Under the pieces are notes generated by a model that saw only the letters and a program-made list of their open reading frames with translations, was not told where the DNA came from and made no database searches. A stretch of 64,000 bases of DNA from contig CM059567.1 of NCBI GenBank assembly GCA_030386875.1, positions 55,660,020 to 55,724,019 on the forward strand, written 5' to 3'. The stretch is from Morinoia aosen (lineage: Eukaryota > Arthropoda > Malacostraca > Amphipoda > Talitridae). Both the position numbers and the translations under genes were made by a program. Below are positions 30,501-40,851 of the stretch, in pieces (position 1 is the first letter of the stretch; the number at the start of each line of letters is the position of its first letter).

Positions 30501-33500
30501 ATCCTACAAAAGAAACACAATGTTAAGGCAAACATAAATCACTAAACATACTAAGATATTTGTAATAAATAAGATTTGTACACATCGATGGCGAAAATCA
30601 GTAATGAAACCAATGAGATGAAATACTACCAACAGATTCAACAGTATTAATCTATAATATAAATTTCTGAATATGTGTCTATTCAATGCGGATTTCAATA
30701 GCAACAAAGACCACTTCAACAAGGGAAAAAAAATGAAGTTGAAAAGTTTTGATGACACGGTAGATTTTAGATGCATTAGATAAAGACCTTTTCTTCGACG
30801 TAGAGAAAAGAAAATAAAGCTAACTGAACTTCAAAACTAAGCACACTCCTTCAACAAACTTTTTACTCTGTGATGAATAGCAAAGAAATAAATGATGAAC
30901 GTTTATAGAGCAAGGCCTACCAAGGGAAGCTTGAAAACTTTATATGGCCTAAGGAGTAGAAAAAGCTAAGAGTTCATTGATGATGATGATGATGATTATC
31001 CTGCAACAACAGAAAAATCTTCATAAAAAACTCTTTATTGAAGATCAAATTTCTTACACAGGTAATTGGTTTTAAAAATAATGAAAATTAGCACTCAAAG
31101 AATATTGCAATTTCACACGACTGGCTGTCATGGAATATTGAATACTTTCATTAGACTTCAATAAGAAAAATAGGATGTTTAGTGATAAATTTATGACTTA
31201 AGCATTACTTTTAGTGGAGTGTAGAAGGAACCTGGTGTGCTTAAACCATTAAAATCAACCTAATTTTGAATTTTCTGAAACTAGAGATCATCTTACAAGA
31301 TCAAATTTCATCTTACAAGTTTCAATCTTATCTTACAAGTTTCAATCTTATCTTACAAGTTTCAATCTTATCTTACAAGTTTCAATCTTATCTTACAAGT
31401 TTCAACCTTATCTTACAAGTTTCAATCTTATCTTACAAGTTTCAATCTTATCTTACAAGTTTCAATCTTATCTTACAAGTTTCAATCTTATCTTACAAGT
31501 TTCAATCTCATCTTACAAGTTTCAATCTTATCTTACAAGTTTCAATCTCATCTTACAAGTTTCAATCTTATCTTACAAGTTTCAATCTTATCTTACAAGT
31601 TTCTTCAATCTTATCTTACAAGTTTCAATCTTAGCTTACAAGTTTCAATCTTAGCTTACAAGTTTCAATCTTAGCTTACAAGTTTCAATCTTAGCTTACA
31701 AGTTTCAATCTTAGCTTACAAGTTTCAATCTTAGCTTACAAGTTTCAATCTTAGCTTACAAGTTTCAATCTTATCTTACAAGTTTCAATCTTAGCTTACA
31801 AGTTTCAATCTTAGCTTACAAGTTTCAATCTTAGCTTACAAGTTTCGATCCTTTAAGTTTCAATGATAGTGCTGAAAGTTTTCATAGCTCAATAAAATTG
31901 AAACTTGAGGGCTAGAGGAACAACATGACTTAGTTTTCACAAACTGAAATTAAACATAAAGCAGAAAGAGCATCATTCTGATGTATGCTTATACAGCCTG
32001 GGAAAGTGGAGCTGCTCTGATTCCAAGGTGTCATAGATTAGATTATTAGTTAGTTTTAAGCTTCCCTTTCCACCACAAAAGCAATCCAAAGAGAGGAAGG
32101 AGAAAGGCACCATTTAGTATGGAGTTGAGGCAACACGGAATCTATGCAGAAAGGGCATGGAAATGGTAATTTAAGAAAGAATATTATGAAACAAGATCAA
32201 AGTCGAAGAAGAAAGTAGTAGGTGCTGGATAACAGGACAGCTGTGAACCAAAAAAAAAAAAGATGGTTCTTAACATAACAAAAACATTTTATTTCAGCGA
32301 AAAGATGGCCTACCTAACTCTCAGCTTAGGCCCTCACACATTTTCCTCCTGGGAGTGCTAATTCCCATTGATACAATAGTTGTATCCCCCTGAAGGGTTC
32401 AAAAGTGATGTAACAAAACTCACCTTAGGTGACTAGTAACATCAAATTCTCTGTATATGCAGTATTCTGAACCCAGCAAATTAAGCATTGTACTTGCATG
32501 CAATAAAGAATTTCCTTGTCCATGAATATATTCACATGCTGCACTAATTATTTACAATAACTTCACATAGAAACAAAATGATCTCACAGTTTCATGTGTC
32601 CATTTAGATGAACAGCCTAAACAATGAGTGATTGCTGAAAAGTGTTGCACAATTAACAAGACTAGCCTAAATAGTATGCATTTCAATTACACAGTGCGCA
32701 ATAAGCTCCATGAGACATTTTGTAAATCTGAAGGATATGACAGTAATCGATTTTGTAAGTTTTAACGCCTAAACATAGTTAATTTAATCAAAATGAACAA
32801 GTTTTCTTCTATGCATTTTCTGTCTTAAATGAGTATTTTATTTTAGTTATAGCGGTAAATGACTTGCCGCAACTCCAGTGTTTGAAGCGGAAAGAAATTC
32901 ATCGATCGCGCGATATGGCCGAGCTTTGCTTTCTACACGTTCGTCATCAAAGATGAAAACCTACAAGACCTACCGCTGTACCTCGTTAAATACTCATTTG
33001 ACAAAAAAAGTGTATGGAAGAAAAGTTGTTTATTTCGATGTTATAATCATGATTCAAGCAACAAAAATTCGAAAATCGATGAGTAGCCGTTTATTCAAGC
33101 GCATTCGTCATCAAAGACAAAACTAAACCTACCGCTATAACTCGTAATATAATCATTTCAGACGGAAAGTGCATAGAAGAAAACTTGTTTCTTTTGACTT
33201 AATTAATGATGTTTAGGCACCAAAACGTGAGAATTCGATTACTATCATACCCTTCAGATTTACCATACATTTAATGTGGTAAAATATCAAAATTTATACC
33301 TGAATTCAACTTTAAGTTACAGAGGATGTGGTGTAATTTTTGAAACATTAGGACAGTTGATTTTTCAATTGAAAACTGTGGTGTTCAACAAAACATTGCT
33401 GATATTGGTACCAAGTTAAGCACTGAGAACTCATAGAAAATTGATGACCAGGGATGAATGCATCTAAAGTCAACACAAGCACTCTGTAATTATTCAAGTA

Positions 33501-35566
33501 TCTTTGGCTCAGTGTTTCACGGAACTAGCTTTAACAGATTAGTTTATTTTATTATTAGTCAGATTAGTCTAAATTAATACCAATGAGAAAGCCTTTACTA
33601 TGACTAGGCAATTGACTGGAGAGCAAGGTTTCCACTTGCATGGCTCCTGCTCAAATGAGTGGAAAAAAAAGTTGCCATCAGAAACTGCTGAGGCATTTGT
33701 AAAATCTTACCATGAACCCAAAGAACTTTCAAAAAGGAAATGCTGGCACAAAATCCTATTGATATACAATTATTCAATTTATACATACAGAGCATTCAAA
33801 TTAACTTTTTAACCATCACAATGAGTACATCATGTGCATTTTTTATAAATGAATATTCTAAATTGAACAATAAACAAAGTAATGTGAACTACACAACATA
33901 GATGTCTTATTAACAGATCTGATGCACTCACTTTGGCAGTTACAACAGTGAGTTTGTTTACAGCGTTGTTGTAAGCATTGTCCCACCAGTGAGAAAAATC
34001 TTCCTTTGCATCATGCCCAATGCCACTCTTGTCAGCACGCACTTTCACACGTAGAGGCTCGGCAATTCCATCATTCAAACGACCAAGGCCCATTCCTGGT
34101 AAAAATATTAGGACTGAAAACTTGTTGACACAAAATACATGATAGAACTATGAGAAAATAACTTGAAATGCCTTAACTTAGTGTTGCACTATGAGCTAAA
34201 CAATGGAATTATTTTGAAAATACATAAATTAAATATAGTACCTTCATTCACATTTGCAACACATTCTAACCTGCTTATACACAGTGTGCAAGTTCAGTAT
34301 GGTGGGAATGTCCAGTTCAAGTGTTCATGTTCATCTCAAAGAAAAACTTCCTTGTAAATCTACCGTAAAACTTTTATTCTATTTCAACAAAAGACCAACC
34401 TACTACTGAGAACACAATCTAACATTTTCCTACCTGAGAGTGTCGATTTCCATAAATCCTTCCCAGAGGGGATAAAACTCAACATCAAAGTATTATAAAT
34501 ATTAATCACATAATGATGTTTGACTGTGCTATGTAACATACTGATACATAGCAGGATACCATAGGGTGATCTTTGAAGTTGCAGTAAACATGCAAGGATA
34601 CATATTGCAAGTGAATATAAGTGCTTTTACTGCTCATGATCATTGAGTTCTCTCAACTTATGAAATGTAAATTTTTGCATCAAAAAGTATACAATTACAT
34701 TCCAGTCAAACGTTTACAACAAACATATGAATGTAAATTAAATTACTGAATTCATATTATTCAGTGCACTATTTTATTCATAGAATGTACAGTTATTTCC
34801 ATAGAAAGACTTTCATAGTTATTTTCTAAATTAACATTTGCATTAAACATATAAATTAAGCAATTATATTATATACACAGAGGTAAGTTTTAAGGTGTCG
34901 TAAATGTATACTGGCTATTACCAGCTTGAATTTTAACACGTTGACTGCAATAGGTTAAGCTAAAGTTCAGTATTCAACTCAAATTTAAATTAAAAAGTTG
35001 TTAGAAATTTTATAAATACCAAACATTAACTGGGTTCTCATTAAATACTATTAATTTGAAAAGATTGGTAAAAATTTTTCAACCGACACATTAATGGGCC
35101 GTATTCCTGTAGGAAAAACTTTAGCACAACCCAACGAAAGGTTGTATCGCAGTCAATGTTAAAATGCAAGCATTAGTATATTTTACATTCTGTTAAATGT
35201 AATTTCAATAAATGTACTCTTGAGTTGAAGCAAAATTAATTAAAATGGGAAACATATTCCAATAAAACATTCTTTCAAATATACATAAACATGCCTTTCT
35301 TTTGGAAGCATTCAATTTTATGGAAATGGCTCACTGATAAACCTGAGATAAATGTGTGCATAAATAACAAGATCACAGTAACTTCTGCAATTAATTGTTA
35401 ATGATATAAGATGCATAATAAAACTGTTTTTAGAATAATCCAAGAAATAAATTTCAGCAACCTATATTAATAAAAGAATTATTAATGAATTAAACTCACC
35501 TTTCTTCCAGCCATATTTAGCTAATTGTCTTTCAGCAAATGACTTGCTGGCATCTGATTCAGCCAT
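26937..35566 (-). CDS. GPATCH4: G-patch domain protein 4-like (5 coding exons, complete)
   Basis: By family, GPATCH4 is a nucleolar G-patch protein; G-patch domains bind and stimulate DEAH-box helicases of the DHX15 type in RNA processing. Exons in transcript order: 35566-35500, 34095-33932, 30503-30414, 29835-29672, 27591-26937. All junctions are GT-AG and in phase, giving 379 aa. Visible features: N-terminal G-patch (about residues 10-60) with KYGWKKGMGLGR and glycines in the expected spacing; SHWWDNAYNNAVNKL (human HWWNELFNKTA); DDQLFKLCGGATAHKGARHG (human ELFKACGG.TAHKAARLG), then AKMQRLE; and a C-terminal third with repeated lysine runs typical of nucleolar proteins. It is convergent with B3GLCT. 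A 5' UTR intron is likely because an acceptor-like ttacag lies just upstream of the ATG. Confidence 0.92.
27592..29671. other. GPATCH4-like intron 4: no recognised element
   Basis: AT-rich, with many short A-runs. A TATATATA-rich stretch lies near 28975-29010, next to a short GC hairpin-like CCCCGGAGGAGTCGGGG at about 29022. No gene or repeat family recognised. Confidence 0.5.
29672..29835 (-). CDS. GPATCH4: GPATCH4-like coding exon 4
   Basis: Acceptor ttttgcag, donor gtaact. It encodes a serine/glutamate-rich linker, then LLLDMSDDQLFKLCGGATAH, the conserved ELF.ACGG.TAHK block. The final lysine codon is completed by exon 5 (phase 2). Confidence 0.92.
30414..30503 (-). CDS. GPATCH4: GPATCH4-like coding exon 3
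   Basis: Acceptor ttttgtag, donor gtattc, 90 bp and phase 0 at both ends. It encodes a basic segment ending SLLYNNFCQ, comparable to the LYGNFVK segment of vertebrate GPATCH4. Confidence 0.85.
31288..31848 (+). repeat. 20-bp minisatellite, ~28 copies, GPATCH4-like intron 2
   Basis: Unit TCAATCTTATCTTACAAGTT. Units from 31288 to about 31625 mostly carry TTATC; units after 31630 nearly all carry TTAGC, with one TTATC unit near 31772. One unit has a 3-bp TTC insertion near 31604. The open frame across it is a periodicity artefact. Confidence 0.97.
32028..32400 (-). repeat. Interspersed repeat family A, copy 8 (full length, reversed)
   Basis: The best-preserved reversed copy. From its 3' end: ATTATTAGTTAGTTTTAAGC, AAAGGCACCATTTAGTATGG, AGGACAGCTGTGAACC, GGCCTACCTAACTCTCAGC, GATACAATAGTTGTATC. 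It lies in GPATCH4-like intron 2. Confidence 0.82.
32721..33264. mobile_element. Long-inverted-repeat element family L, copy 1 (544 bp)
   Basis: The outer ends are inverted copies (AAATCTGAAGGATATGACAG and, complemented, AAATCTGAAGGGTATGATAG). Arms of about 130 bp carry AGTTATAGCGGTA and TTCTATGCA-type blocks, and the right arm is duplicated internally (about 32985-33090). Flanks AGACATTT (32713-32720) and ATACATTT (33265-33272) match 7 of 8, read as an 8-bp target duplication. No coding capacity. Confidence 0.8.
33932..34095 (-). CDS. GPATCH4: GPATCH4-like coding exon 2 (G-patch core)
   Basis: Acceptor taccag, donor gtgagt. It encodes MGLGRLNDGIAEPLRVKV, KSGIGHDA and SHWWDNAYN, the core and C-terminal part of the G-patch plus the WW-containing extension seen in GPATCH4. 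Phase 1 in, phase 0 out. Confidence 0.93.
34937..35158. mobile_element. TTAA-flanked MITE (family B, copy 3), 222 bp
   Basis: TTAA at 34933-34936 and 35159-35162. Inverted ends CACGTTGACTGC and GCAGTCAATG. The interior CAAACATTAACTGGGTTCTC links it to family B copies at 13333 and 22103. Non-autonomous piggyBac-type element inferred. In GPATCH4-like intron 1. Confidence 0.72.
35500..35566 (-). CDS. GPATCH4: GPATCH4-like coding exon 1
   Basis: The ATG on the - strand starts at 35566. The exon encodes 22 residues ending in RQLAKYGWKK, the start of the G-patch, then one base before donor gtgagt. The acceptor-like ttacag about 20 bp upstream of the ATG suggests the transcript has a separate 5' UTR exon above 35.6 kb. 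Confidence 0.9.
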
Positions 35567-35881
35567 GACAGTTTAGAACTCAAAAAAATCTGTAACAATA
35601 CAAAATAGTTACATTTTATAAGCTCAATGATAGCAAAAACTGTATAAAAGCAGTGATTTATGAAGATGTAAATTTCATAAATTGACTGGCATAAAGAAGC
35701 ATAATGTATTCTGGATGCTCCATCACAATAGATACTTATCTTTATTCTTATCCAATTTAGGACATATTGGTCAGTTTGATGAGCAATATTTCAACAATCA
35801 AAGTACATCAATTTGATTTTCTCTATACCATCATTGTTGTGCAGGCAAAAAATAACCTTAATATGACACAAAAAAAAATTG

Positions 35882-36428
35882 GATAAATGTGAAGCGTTTG
35901 CCAGCAATCGATTTTTCAGTTTTTGATGCCTAAATATAGCTAATTAGATCAAAATAAACAACTTGTCTTCAATGCACTTTCCGTCGGAAATGAGTATTTT
36001 AAAAGTTATAGCGGTAAATTATTTACCGCAACACCAGTGTTCAAAGCGTGAAGTAATTCATCGAGCATTTCGGACGGCAACACTGCAATGGAGTCTTGTT
36101 TGCGACGCACTTGTCATCAAAGACAAAACTAAACCTACCGCTCTAACACGTAAAATACTCATATGCCGCAAAATGTGTATAGAAGAAAAGTAGTTTGTTT
36201 CGGTGTTATTACCGTGATTAAAGCAACAAAAATTTGAAAATTGATCAGTAGCTGTTTATTCAATCGCATTCTTCATCAAAGACGAAAATTAACATACCGC
36301 TATAACTTTTAAAAACTCATTTCTGATAAAAAGTGCATAGAAGAAAACTTGTTTATGTCGATTTAATTAACTATGTTCAGGCACCAAAAACTTGAAAATT
36401 AATTACTGGCAAACGCTTCACTTTCACC
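35882..36428. mobile_element. Long-inverted-repeat element family L, copy 2 (547 bp)
   Basis: Ends GATAAATGTGAAGCGTTTGC and, complemented, GTGAAAGTGAAGCGTTTGCC. Arms share GCACTTTCCGTCGGAAATGA and AGTTATAGCGGTAAAT with the other copies and, as in copy 1, a second right-arm segment lies inside. Flanks AAAAATTG (35874-35881) and AATAATTG (36429-36436) match 7 of 8. It lies just upstream of the GPATCH4-like start. Confidence 0.8.
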
Positions 36429-36515
36429 AATAATTGAAATGCGGAATATACAACCTAGCCCCAAAGCTTGATCAGATTGGGCCTAAATGGTTATTGTTGC
36501 AATTTCTTTGCTTAA

Positions 36516-38515
36516 CCCTTTACGCCCGAGTGTGACGAATTCGTCACACAAGAAGTACGAGCTTCTCACGTAGTAAATTACAAACAGAGCTTCTTGCAAA
36601 CGAATGTGCAGACGCAGGTACATGTCCTCTCCAGGCTGAGTAGTGTGTTGTGTCAGTTTTGCGCGCGCTACCTCAGTTGATAAACAAACTTTGCGAGGGG
36701 GTGACGTGTGGTTCGCACCGCTCCTACTGGCTATATAAAAAAACGTTATGGATGAAATCTCAGGTAAGTTTCATGCGTGTAAAAATTTTTGAATGTTAAG
36801 TAGCGTCTGTACAATACGTTTATCAAAGGAAAATGGAATTTAAAGAGTTAGAAAGAATAAAATATTGAGTTACATCAGTGTGACGATTTCGTCACATCAG
36901 GGACACAAAGCATGTTTTGTTGCTACTGTGTTTGCATGGCAAGCGAAGAATGTTGGCAAACCTTCCTCTTTTATAATGCCAGTACCGTCTTAGATGCTAG
37001 TCCAATTTAATATATATGTTATTTACTCCTTGTTAAAGATGAAAATATAATTAAAAATTACAATAAAATGAAATAATGCGACTTTATGAAAAGAGTGATT
37101 GAGTACTACTGTTCATTTATATAAATTGACGTTATGTTCTATTATACGAGCGTTTGTTTTTTACAGGATCATTTTTCTCACCAAGATTATTCTATGGCAA
37201 CAAGAACAACCGTGATAGAAAAGTTATTTTTGCAAGTGATAAATCGAAGAATTAGATGAAGATGACGTTGTAGATCCTGACTAAATTATTGCTGAATCCG
37301 ACAAGGACGCGGAAAAAAGTACGTTGCTAATCAGTGTTTAGAGAAATATTTGTAATAAATGCCTTCATAAAAATGTATTTTCTTGACAAATTGCCAATTT
37401 TCTATTCTAACTTCACGTTAGATACGTTGTATTTTATTTCAGATTTGAACGGGCAATTGACGTCGACGATCCATCAGAAATTATCGAAAATTCAGCAGTT
37501 GGGATTGAGATCACAGCATCTGCTTCTAGAGAAAGCAGACCACAACCGCGCACTCGTCGGCGCCAGTAATTACATCATAAACGATGGCTCTGTAAGGACC
37601 TGACATAATGGATAACGAAGATATTCTTTTCCCTGCAATATTACAAGCAATTATTATCAGATTTCACTGATCCAGTAGTTCGTGAAATCAAAAATTGAAA
37701 ATAACCTCAACAAACCTCTGAATGTGACCAACTAAGAGCTGAAACAGTGATTTGGGCTTGCATGTTACATCGTTTTGAGTCTAAGAGCAAGACCACTATT
37801 GGAGCACTATTGCCTGACATTGGGGAGGACATTGCACCCAGAATTGCTGAAACGAGAAACAAATGCAAGAAAGAGCACTGCATTGGAAGAACTATTTACT
37901 ATAAGAAATGTAATGCAAGCCTATGTCTCATTGCTAAATCAAACATGTTTGAATCTTATCATGAGTAGTATGAGAAAAAAATTGTAGGTAAAATGTACCA
38001 ATGTTTGTTACTAGGCTTGTACCCAGTAGTGCAGCCAGGGAGGGGGGCCACTGGGGCCATAGTCCCCCCCCCACCCCCCAAATTTTGAGTTGGGAGCCAG
38101 TTTCAGTTTCTCTTTAAGTAAAACAATAAAAACAATAAATAAGATTGCTGATAATTGATGGCTGCCGCTCATCCCCCTTCCCTATCCCCGAAATTATATG
38201 TCGGGGATCCTGCATCCCCCCCCTTCCCCAAAATTTTTGCCTGAGGATGTGTTTTAAGATTTACAGTAAATAAAATGATAGCAACGTGTGAAATAGGTCA
38301 AAAATACTATTCAATAAAGAATTTGAAGTTATTTCCTTGTATAACTTATGCACCTTAGCTCGCGGATGTGACGAATTCGTCACAAATTTTTTTTTTTCAA
38401 AAAAATAATTTTGGGCAATTTCAATGCATCTTGTGCTTCCAGTACACCTTTCTGTCATAAATAGAACAAAAATTATTTTTTTAGATGCTTGAAAGATAAT
38501 TCAGGGCGTAAAGGG
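36516..38515 (+). mobile_element. Degenerate piggyBac-like transposon, 2000 bp
   Basis: TTAA at 36512-36515 and 38516-38519. Termini CCCTTTACGCCC and GGGCGTAAAGGG are perfect inverted repeats. The 18-bp palindrome TGTGACGAATTCGTCACA lies near both ends (36531-36548, 38367-38384), with a one-base variant at 36879-36896. A TATATAA box (about 36733) is followed by ATGGATGAAATCTCAG and a gtaagt donor, a plausible first exon. A SINE-like C-rich patch lies near 38040-38095. Confidence 0.85.
36749..37985 (+). pseudogene. Relic of a piggyBac-like transposase
   Basis: After the short ATG exon, 37169-37320 shows an acidic stretch (ELDEDDVVDPD, IIAESDKD) broken by a frame change and a stop. After a second acceptor, 37442-37565 encodes FERAIDVDDPSEIIEN and a basic RTRRRQ end. 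This matches the acidic N-terminal region of piggyBac transposases. A later segment (about 37740-37985) has an LLEHYCLTLGRTL-like pattern that could be C-terminal. The catalytic DDD core is not present, so the element is internally deleted. Confidence 0.6.
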
Positions 38516-38622
38516 TTAATTGCCACATTTTAGGCAGAAGAATTCCATTACAAAATCATTTCAACATCATTACAAAGAACAACATTGCCATGAAAAAGCC
38601 ATGAATAATAATATCTAAATTT

Positions 38623-40843
38623 GGTAAATGTTGAGGACTTGACCATATTTGATTTTCTAATTTTGGATGCCTAAATATTGTTAATGAGATCAAAATGAAT
38701 AAGTTTTCATCAATGCACTTTCCGTCAGAAATGAGTATTTTAGAAGTTACAGCGGTGAATGAGTTACCGGAACTCCAGTGTTTGAGGCGGGAAAAAATAT
38801 ACCGCGCGGTCTGGCGTGAAAGTAAACAGGCGTTGCCGCGCGCCAACCAAGCCGACTTTGCCATAACTCCACTGTTTGAGGCGGGAAAAAATAAATAAGA
38901 GAAGCAAGCCCCCTATTACAAGCGTAAAGAGGTTGGGTCGTGAGGGGTAGCCACAGTTCTTCTAGTGAAAATTATAAATTAAGGTTGGAACCGACCCATT
39001 ACGTCGAATGACCGAGTGTGTGCAAGCGCGCCGAAACACATGTAGCCATCACCGCTGCTTTGACGTAACTGGCAGCCTTGAGATGACCGCAAGTCCGTAA
39101 CTTCAACGCCGGTATGTTGTAGGTTCGACGTATCATAGAACATTCGAATTAAGTCATTCGGGTCGACAATATAACTTGTCATCTCATTATCTATGTTAAG
39201 GGGAATATCCCGGGCCCTTGCCAGATCCTGTCGATCTCATGGTCATTTTGCATGTTTTTCTTGGAGAAGGACCCTTAGTTGGTGGACTATTCATTCCTAA
39301 AATTTTATGGCACTACGACAATAATTCCCCCCCTCCCGGGGGAGGTGAGGGGACCAAAATTTTTCAATTTTTTCCGATTTTGATATTATATAAAAAGAGA
39401 ACAAATGGGAAATGGAAAAAAAGCCTAATTTGAGTTTGTTAGAAATGTGTCAGGGATTCTAAAACTGCATTTGTTTTTGTTCTAGCATCAAAACTGAAGG
39501 AGGAGTTCCATTTTGAAATATCGAAATCAATGAAAAGCACTCAAAATTTTCAAATTTTTCCTGATTTTGACCCCATATATAAAGAGAACAAATGGGAAAT
39601 GAAAAAAATTGAATTTGAGTGTGTTAGAAATGTTTCAAGGATTTTAAAGCTGTCTTTGCTTTTGTTCTAGCATCAAAACTGAAGGAGGAGTCCCATTTTG
39701 AAATATCAATATTAGTGAAATATCAATACCTAAAAAACCTATGTCAAATTTTTGCAAAATCTAAGGCCTGAATCAAAAAAATGAATGGAATCAATTGTGT
39801 TTCTTTTCAAAGGGGGCATATCATAGTCAAATTTTATAAGAATCAGACTGAAAATGAAAAAAATTCATTTTTTTGAAGAAAATAAAAAAATTTTATTATT
39901 ATTTTTTTTTTTAAATCACAATTCACAGTTTGGATATGAAGTTATATATGGAAAGTATCGAAATAAAAATTAAAACTGCATTCAATTACATCAATTGTTC
40001 ATTATATTACACTTCAACCAAAAATTTTGTTATGGCTTACACCCAAAAAAAATAATTTTCAACATTCAAAACAAAACTTGTCCTCGAGTTTTGATGCTAG
40101 AACAAATCCAAAGACAGTTTTAGAATCCTTGGAACATTTCTAACAAACTAAAATACGGCTTTTTTCAAATTCAAATTCTTTGAAGAAATATATAGCTCTA
40201 AACTCAAATAATTGTTGCTGATTTTTGAAATTTAAAAAAAATTTAAAAAAAAATTTGGAAAAAAATAGAAAAAATTTGAATTTGAAAAAAAGCTGAACTT
40301 TAGTTTGTTAGAAATGTTTCAAGGGTTCTAAAACTGTCTTTGTTTTTGTTCTAGCATCAAAACTGAAGGAGGAGTTTCAATCTGAAATATCAATAAAAAT
40401 ATACCAAAAAACACATTTTTCGTAAAAAAAAAAACAAATAAGGCCTAAATTGAAAAAATGACAGGAGTAAAAAAGGTTTACTTTCACAAAAGACATATAC
40501 TGGCCAATTTTCAAACGAATCGGACAAAAAAAGGCAAGATCTTGGGATATTCCCCTTAATGCATACCAGAATTTTACTTTATTTATAATTTTCACTAAAA
40601 TAACTGTGGCTACCCCTCACGACCCAACCTCTTTACGTTTGTAATAGGGTGATGCTTCCCTTATTTATTTATTCCCGCCTCAAACACTGGAGTTCCGGTA
40701 ACTCATATACCGCTATAACTTTTAAAATACTCATTTCCAACAGAAAAAGAATTGAAGAAAACTTGTTTCTTTTGATCTCATTAACAATATTTAGGCATCA
40801 AAAATTCAGAAATCAATTATGGTCAAGTCCTCAACATTTATCC
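38623..40843. mobile_element. Long-inverted-repeat element family L, copy 3 (2221 bp, with nested element)
   Basis: Ends GTAAATGTTGAGGACTTGAC and, complemented, ATAAATGTTGAGGACTTGAC. Flanks are CTAAATTT at 38615-38622 and 40844-40851, a perfect 8-bp duplication. Arms of about 370 bp contain the family AGTTACAGCGGTGAATGAG-type block plus a ~95-bp core (GTAAAGAGGTTGGGTCGTGA) present in both arms (38909-39000 and, inverted, about 40565-40650). Without the nested TTAA element it would be about 0.86 kb. Confidence 0.82.
39200..40555. mobile_element. TTAA-flanked non-autonomous element nested in family L copy 3
   Basis: TTAA at 39196-39199 and 40556-40559. Ends GGGGAATATCCCGGG and, complemented, GGGGAATATCCCAAG, with CTTGCC shared further in. 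The interior holds four ~130-150-bp related segments around GTTCTAGCATCAAAACTGAA. These lie near 39350-39530, 39550-39715 and 40262-40395 in direct orientation, and near 40085-40250 inverted. No transposase reading frame seen. Confidence 0.78.
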
Positions 40844-40851
40844 TAAATTTC

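Noticed and set aside
31266-31634. 122-codon frame with SYKFQ repeats
   Set aside because: Product of the 20-bp minisatellite. No splice or domain support, and it lies antisense in an intron of the GPATCH4-like gene.
31288-31848. CRISPR-like array because of the regular short repeats
   Set aside because: Repeats are directly abutting without unique spacers and the genome is eukaryotic; it is a minisatellite.
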